From contig JAGBQP010000115.1 of NCBI GenBank assembly GCA_017632825.1, positions 1 to 10,184 on the forward strand: DNA of 10,184 bases, in the 5' to 3' direction. The notes beneath the pieces were generated by a model. That model saw nothing but the letters and a program-made list of their open reading frames with translations. It searched no databases and had not been told where the DNA came from. The DNA comes from Prevotella sp. GTDB taxonomy: Bacteria; Bacteroidota; Bacteroidia; Bacteroidales; Bacteroidaceae. This document shows positions 5,894-10,184 of this stretch, piece after piece; position 1 is the first letter of the stretch; the number at the start of each line of letters is the position of its first letter. The position numbers and the translations under genes were made by a program.

Positions 5894-8887
5894 CTATCGT
5901 GCCAGTTTCTTTTTTATCTGCATACGACCATCGGTAGCAGAACTGCTCTCCAGATAAAGACCCTTAGTGGGGCGGTGGCGAAGAGTCGTTCCCTGTAAGG
6001 TATGGTAACTACGAGTCGTCATCGTAGAACGGAGGCTTGACAAGGCCGCAGGCAGTTGTGGCGCCTCAATGTCTGTCTCCTGAATGACCCAGCGCAGACG
6101 GATGCGGTCTGCATGGAGTGTAGAGATGTCAAGCGGACCACCCTGACCATCAGCATCGAGCTTCCCGACGTTAAAACAACGGATGGCATCGGTGGCTGCG
6201 TCAAGATAGAAGGCTTGCTTACCATTGTCCTGCTTGGCATAGTAGGGACGGATGGCTATGGGTGTGGGCGACAGAAGACTTCCTATCTGCATATAAGCTC
6301 CTGTTTTGGCATTACGTACATAGACCTGACCGTCTGCAGCATTGGCAGCACTGATTACCCAAAGGGCAGCAGCATCGGCGGCCAGACCATCGGCCTTGCC
6401 TGAGGCGATATCGTTATCGGACAGTCCTAAGCGATATACCAGGGAGTCGCGAAGGCCGTCAGCAGTCTTCACGGCACAAAGGTAACGGCGCTGGGTAGAA
6501 GTTTTTGCGTTGGCATCACGAGCTCCGGGGTCCATGCCGTAGCTGTAGATGTTATAACAAAGATCGGTAGAGTAACCTACAAGAGTGTTGATGACACTTG
6601 CCTTGAAGTTGGCAATAGCCTTATTGAGAATAACCTGTACAGAGTCTATGTCTTCTTGACGAATGGTGGTTCCTTCTGCACTGTTGACAAAATCCTGAGT
6701 GGCAACGATAACTGCCATGAATTGGGAAAGAGCCTCAGACGGGTAGCCAAGTGTGACATCGGTAGCAGCATTGCGAACCAGTGTGAGCGCATTCTCAAGG
6801 GCAGATGTTAGTCCCTTTGCATAGATGTGTACCTGCGAGGCATCGATTTCCGAGAAAGTGAAAATCATGTCGGCACGATCGAGGTCGCCATTGCCATAGA
6901 GCCAGAAGTCAGTGAAGTTGCGAGGACGTATCTGCATATTGCTGTTGGATGGGCTGTTGATGCGATACATGGAGACGGGGGCATTGATACCCGACTGCGA
7001 GGGCGTCCGGTCACCCGTATAATTAATAGTAAGCACGGCGGGGGTGTCCGAAGAGCCTACACGGTTCTCGCCGGCTATCGAGGTACTGTTGGCTGCTATG
7101 TACTTCTTGTTACTATAGTTACGAATGGTGACACCGCCGTCGGTAGGCGTTATCTGCCACAGCAATGCTGGGTTGTCCCACTCGTAGTCAGCGGTACTGG
7201 CAAGAGCGCCGTTGTCGGCAAAGGTGAGATACTTAGGCACGCCGCCGAGATTGGTGTCGGAGTTATAGGCCGCTGTGGCATAGTTGATGATACGGTAGAG
7301 CTTACCTTCGGCAGGTGTAAAAGTGGTTGTGCCGGCATCGACACCACCGGCAGGACGCATAAATTCATTGTTGACGGAAACCACAGCCGAGTAGAGTGAC
7401 TCCAGCTTGTCGCCCACCGTCTTCAAACGAAAAAAAAACACCTTCTTGGGGGTGAGGTCAGCAACGGTAGTCTGCGTAGCCGTAGGTGACAGACGCTGAA
7501 TCTCAGTGAAGTTTTTGCCGTCTTCCGATTGTTCCACAACGATGGCAACGGCTTTTTCATTAGGCTCGTTAGTCCACGAGAGCTGTGCCGTCGTAGCATC
7601 CGTCATTTTAGCGACGGGATTCATGGGATACATGAGAAAGGTGGTCTTCTGGGCCAGACCGTTGACGTAGTGCTCAATATTAGTATAGCCTCCCCCCAGC
7701 GTTGTAGCCGCAGCATCGTCGAGAGCAGGATTCAACCCGTTGGCCTGTTCCCACTCATCAGACATGCCGTCATTGTCACTATCCAGAGGCTTCGGACCAT
7801 TAGCCACGTTGCCAATGCCATTCACATCATCTTCGTTTGCAATAAAGGCTCCTTTCTTGCCAAGCGACGTGAGTTGCTCAATGTAGCGTTTATCGTGAAT
7901 ATCGCGCACTCTTGATGCACCAACATGCTCAACGATAGCGGCATAAGCATCAGCTGCCGACTGAACATTCATGGGGTGCGTGGTGTTAAAGTTGGGCTTT
8001 GTCATCGGTGTGGCACCGTCATAGCTGGTGATGAGTGTGCCGTTGAGCTTGCCGTCGCAGTTGCCGTCGAAATAGTTGCCAGCACTGTAGAGATGGTCGG
8101 TGGCAGTCCAGTCGTCGTAGAACTTGGCCGAGCCGTTGGGACCGGCAATGAAGTAGTTGTTTATCACGTCCTGGTAGTTGTCGGCAGCTGAGTGTCCGCC
8201 AATGATACCCATACCGTAATTATAAACAACATTATTATAATACTGTAGGTAACATTTCATCTTGGGGTTGCGACTCTTGTTGTCTATCCACAGACAGTGG
8301 TGGACAGTCCAGTTGCGCGTACCGTCGGTGATGCATCCGAAGCGCTGTGGCTCAATACCTTCTGCAATAATGCTGTGCTGCCAGGTAATATTGTTAGCAT
8401 CTTTGATATGTACGTTATCCCACGGTCCCCATGAGACAGAGCAGTGGTCCATGATGACATTCTGGCACTCGTCGAGCGTCAGTGTGCACTTACTGCTATT
8501 GACACTTTTGCCGCCACGCATACGGAGATATCGCATGATGATGTTCTTAGACTTTGAAGCTATGACACGGCCTCCGTAGATAGTAATGCCCTCTCCTGGG
8601 GCCGTCTGTCCGGCAATGGTGATATTGCTGGCAATGGTGATACTCTTATTGGTGATATCAATGACACCACCAACATCGAAGACGACAAAACGATTCGACT
8701 GGCTGACAGCATCGGCCAGTGAACCAGGGCCGGTGGCATTGAGATTGGTAACGTGAACCACCTGACAGCCACGGCCGCCGGTAGCGTAGGCACCGTAACC
8801 CTCGGCACCAGGGAAGGCCAATTGCTGACCGTGGACGGTCAGAAAAAGGCACAATAAGGGTAGTAAGGTAAGTAGTTGTTTCTTCAT
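5894..8887 (-). CDS. Secreted multidomain pectate lyase (PL1-type) with Ca-binding motif, FN3 and C-terminal accessory domains
   Basis: This 997-residue protein starts with a signal peptide (MKKQLLTLLPLLCLFLTVHG, cleavage near residue 20). The parallel beta-helix lyase domain spans about 21-345, with AFPGAEGYGAYATGGRG, QTAPGEGITIYGG and IMDHCSVSWGPWDN (146-158). SRNPKMK (205-211) matches the RxPxxR-type catalytic region, with Arg206 the likely base and Lys in the last position. DSDNDGMSDEWE (369-380) is a Ca-binding motif. Then come an FN3-like domain (about 420-505), a ricin/beta-trefoil-like module (about 525-680), a helical segment (about 692-768), a second similar module (about 770-940), and a tail TLQGTTLRHRPTKGLYLE like the C-terminal motifs of exported Prevotella proteins. 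It should cleave polygalacturonate by beta-elimination outside the cytoplasm. No SusC/SusD partner is nearby. The start is 33 nt after sufD with no clear promoter. Confidence 0.9.
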   Translation of the reverse strand: MKKQLLTLLPLLCLFLTVHGQQLAFPGAEGYGAYATGGRGCQVVHVTNLNATGPGSLADAVSQSNRFVVFDVGGVIDITNKSITIASNITIAGQTAPGEGITIYGGRVIASKSKNIIMRYLRMRGGKSVNSSKCTLTLDECQNVIMDHCSVSWGPWDNVHIKDANNITWQHSIIAEGIEPQRFGCITDGTRNWTVHHCLWIDNKSRNPKMKCYLQYYNNVVYNYGMGIIGGHSAADNYQDVINNYFIAGPNGSAKFYDDWTATDHLYSAGNYFDGNCDGKLNGTLITSYDGATPMTKPNFNTTHPMNVQSAADAYAAIVEHVGASRVRDIHDKRYIEQLTSLGKKGAFIANEDDVNGIGNVANGPKPLDSDNDGMSDEWEQANGLNPALDDAAATTLGGGYTNIEHYVNGLAQKTTFLMYPMNPVAKMTDATTAQLSWTNEPNEKAVAIVVEQSEDGKNFTEIQRLSPTATQTTVADLTPKKVFFFRLKTVGDKLESLYSAVVSVNNEFMRPAGGVDAGTTTFTPAEGKLYRIINYATAAYNSDTNLGGVPKYLTFADNGALASTADYEWDNPALLWQITPTDGGVTIRNYSNKKYIAANSTSIAGENRVGSSDTPAVLTINYTGDRTPSQSGINAPVSMYRINSPSNSNMQIRPRNFTDFWLYGNGDLDRADMIFTFSEIDASQVHIYAKGLTSALENALTLVRNAATDVTLGYPSEALSQFMAVIVATQDFVNSAEGTTIRQEDIDSVQVILNKAIANFKASVINTLVGYSTDLCYNIYSYGMDPGARDANAKTSTQRRYLCAVKTADGLRDSLVYRLGLSDNDIASGKADGLAADAAALWVISAANAADGQVYVRNAKTGAYMQIGSLLSPTPIAIRPYYAKQDNGKQAFYLDAATDAIRCFNVGKLDADGQGGPLDISTLHADRIRLRWVIQETDIEAPQLPAALSSLRSTMTTRSYHTLQGTTLRHRPTKGLYLESSSATDGRMQIKKKLAR

Positions 8888-8920
8888 TGTTTTTAAAATA
8901 TATGATGTTACAGATAGTCT

Positions 8921-10184
8921 TTATTTGCAGAGCTTACAGCCGGAGCACTTGTTGAGCTCACCGCGGAAGCGTTTCTCAACCAGGTAGTGCAGACGGTCGC
9001 GCAGAGGCTCGAGTTGCATCTTGTCGATGACCTCGTTGATGAAAGCATTCTGCAGCAACAGACGGGCTTCCTGAAGTGAAATGCCTCGCTGACGCATGTA
9101 GAACATTGCAGCATCGTTGAGCTGGCCTACGGTAGAGCCGTGGGCACACTTCACATCGTCAGCATAGATTTCGAGCATCGGCTGTGTGTACATACGTGCC
9201 TCCTTCGTGGCTGTCAGATTTTGGTTAGTCATTTGCGACGATGTCTTCTGAGCACCATGCTCCACTAACACACGACCGGCAAAAGCACCAACGGCCTTGT
9301 CGTCAAGCACATACTTGTAAAGCTCGGTTGAGGTGCAATGGGGCACGCGATGGGTTATCAACGTGTTGTTATCGACATGCTGCTGCTTGTCTGCAATGAC
9401 ACAGCCATAGCACTGGCACTCGGCACCCTCGCCGCTGAAGGTGAGGTCGAGACGGTTACGCGTCACGCCGTTGTGCAGCGTTATAACGTTGTGGTTGACA
9501 CGGCTATTGGCCTGCTGGTCGATATAGACATTGCTTACGCGAACATTCTGATGGTGCGTCTCTTCCATGCAATAGAGGTCGAGTGACGCATTCTCGCCTA
9601 CAAAAGCCTCGATGACCTGCGTTGCCAGGAACCGATGTTCATCGGCGGTATGGTCACAGAAAAGCAATTTAATCTCTGCACCCTTTTCGACCACAATCAG
9701 TACACGACGGTTCACCATCAAGTCAACATCGCTACGCAGAATATTGATAATCTGAATGGGACGGTCAACCTTGACGAAGCTGGGTACATAGACGAGCAGT
9801 CCGTCCTGCGCCAGCATCGTATTCAGCGCCGTTATACCGTCATCGGCAGTCTTAGCCAGCGTGCTATAATACTTATTGACGAGCTCCGGATGGTCTTTCA
9901 GCGAACCGATAATGACGCCTTCGGGCAGATGTGGATTGACGTGAGGCGTTTTAACGTCCTTCATCTCTGCCGTATCGCCTCTGAAAAAGGCATCGTTCAC
10001 CATGAAAAAGAGACTGGTCGACAAATTGGGCACGTCGCAGCGGAAAGCCTCATAGGGATCTACAGGTATCGTCAGACGATTCAGATTCAGACCATAGTCA
10101 GGCTCAAAGAGCTTCTGCATGTCTGTGTACTTATAACGCTCCACCTTCTTCGTGGGGAACCCCTGAGTCTTGAAGTTCTCGAAA
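8921..10184 (-). CDS. sufD: Fe-S cluster assembly scaffold protein SufD, N-terminus beyond the window
   Basis: This frame is open to the right edge, giving 420 visible residues. A GTG at 10144 is an internal valine, not a start, because the upstream codons continue the conserved stretch FENFKTQGFPTKKVERYKY. The beta-helix SufB/SufD core is visible, with DGLLVYVPSFVKVDRPIQI and RNRLDLTFSGEGAECQCYG. VKCAHGSTVGQL, about 345-356 of the visible fragment, holds the conserved Cys and His that in E. coli SufD lie at the SufB interface. SufD works with SufB and the ATPase SufC to build and transfer Fe-S clusters in the cytosol. The protein ends in KCSGCKLCK, a CxxCxxC tail not expected from E. coli SufD. 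sufB and sufC are presumably beyond the right edge. The next gene downstream is a pectate lyase, not a cysteine desulfurase. Confidence 0.95.
   Translation of the reverse strand, partial: FENFKTQGFPTKKVERYKYTDMQKLFEPDYGLNLNRLTIPVDPYEAFRCDVPNLSTSLFFMVNDAFFRGDTAEMKDVKTPHVNPHLPEGVIIGSLKDHPELVNKYYSTLAKTADDGITALNTMLAQDGLLVYVPSFVKVDRPIQIINILRSDVDLMVNRRVLIVVEKGAEIKLLFCDHTADEHRFLATQVIEAFVGENASLDLYCMEETHHQNVRVSNVYIDQQANSRVNHNVITLHNGVTRNRLDLTFSGEGAECQCYGCVIADKQQHVDNNTLITHRVPHCTSTELYKYVLDDKAVGAFAGRVLVEHGAQKTSSQMTNQNLTATKEARMYTQPMLEIYADDVKCAHGSTVGQLNDAAMFYMRQRGISLQEARLLLQNAFINEVIDKMQLEPLRDRLHYLVEKRFRGELNKCSGCKLCK

Noticed and set aside
6827..7399. A 190-residue open frame on the plus strand within the pectate lyase gene
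   Set aside because: It shows no family motif, and the opposite strand encodes a continuous, well-conserved secreted enzyme.
5894..8887. Polysaccharide utilisation locus
   Set aside because: No SusC/SusD pair, hybrid two-component sensor or other carbohydrate enzyme is visible in the window; only the lyase is present.
8895..8902. TATATTTT as the pectate lyase promoter
   Set aside because: It misses the final G of the -7 box, has no TTTG 20 nt upstream, and would place the transcript start almost at the ATG.
8921..10144. SufD starting at the GTG at 10144
   Set aside because: The frame stays open to the window edge and the upstream codons read a typical SufD stretch (FKTQGFPTKKVERYKY), so the GTG is an internal valine.

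Overview
The window looks like a chromosomal segment of a Bacteroidota bacterium, most likely of the Prevotella group. The signs are -7 promoter boxes of the Bacteroidota type (TAnnTTTG), A-rich leaders with little Shine-Dalgarno character, a Bacteroidota-type SufD, and a secreted PL1-type pectate lyase with the C-terminal architecture common in this group. No mobile element, RNA gene or CRISPR array was found. Species assignment is inference.

Layout, left to right. A truncated Lrp/AsnC regulator runs leftward off the edge (1-347). It is divergent from metY (532-1821), an O-acetylhomoserine sulfhydrylase, and the 184-bp space between them holds back-to-back promoters. After metY comes a 148-bp gap with an 18-bp perfect inverted repeat. 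A rightward cluster follows: an orphan LuxR/NarL-type response regulator (1970-2611), a second Cys/Met-metabolism PLP enzyme that looks MetZ-like (2644-3828), and a MalY/PatB-type C-S lyase (3875-5077). The spacings of 32 and 46 bp suggest one transcript. Everything to the right is on the minus strand. In transcription order it is SufD (partial at the right edge), a 997-residue secreted pectate lyase, and TcdA (tRNA ct6A dehydratase). The lyase lies 33 nt after sufD, and tcdA starts 34 nt after the lyase.

The genes share a sulfur theme. MetY and the MetZ-like enzyme can put sulfide onto activated homoserine, and the MalY-type lyase can break cystathionine or cysteine to homocysteine or sulfide. 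SufD builds Fe-S clusters, and TcdA belongs to a family whose E. coli member is linked to the CsdA/CsdE cysteine desulfurase. An Lrp-type regulator and a response regulator sit beside the amino-acid enzymes. The pectate lyase is the outlier, sitting in the position after sufD where a cysteine desulfurase is often found.

The most notable non-coding signal is at the convergent malY/tcdA junction. The two reading frames overlap by 22 bp, and each gene seems to have its terminator hairpin embedded in the other gene's coding sequence: a strong one for malY at 5164-5199 and a weaker one for tcdA at about 4980-5031. I found no clearly new multi-gene system.
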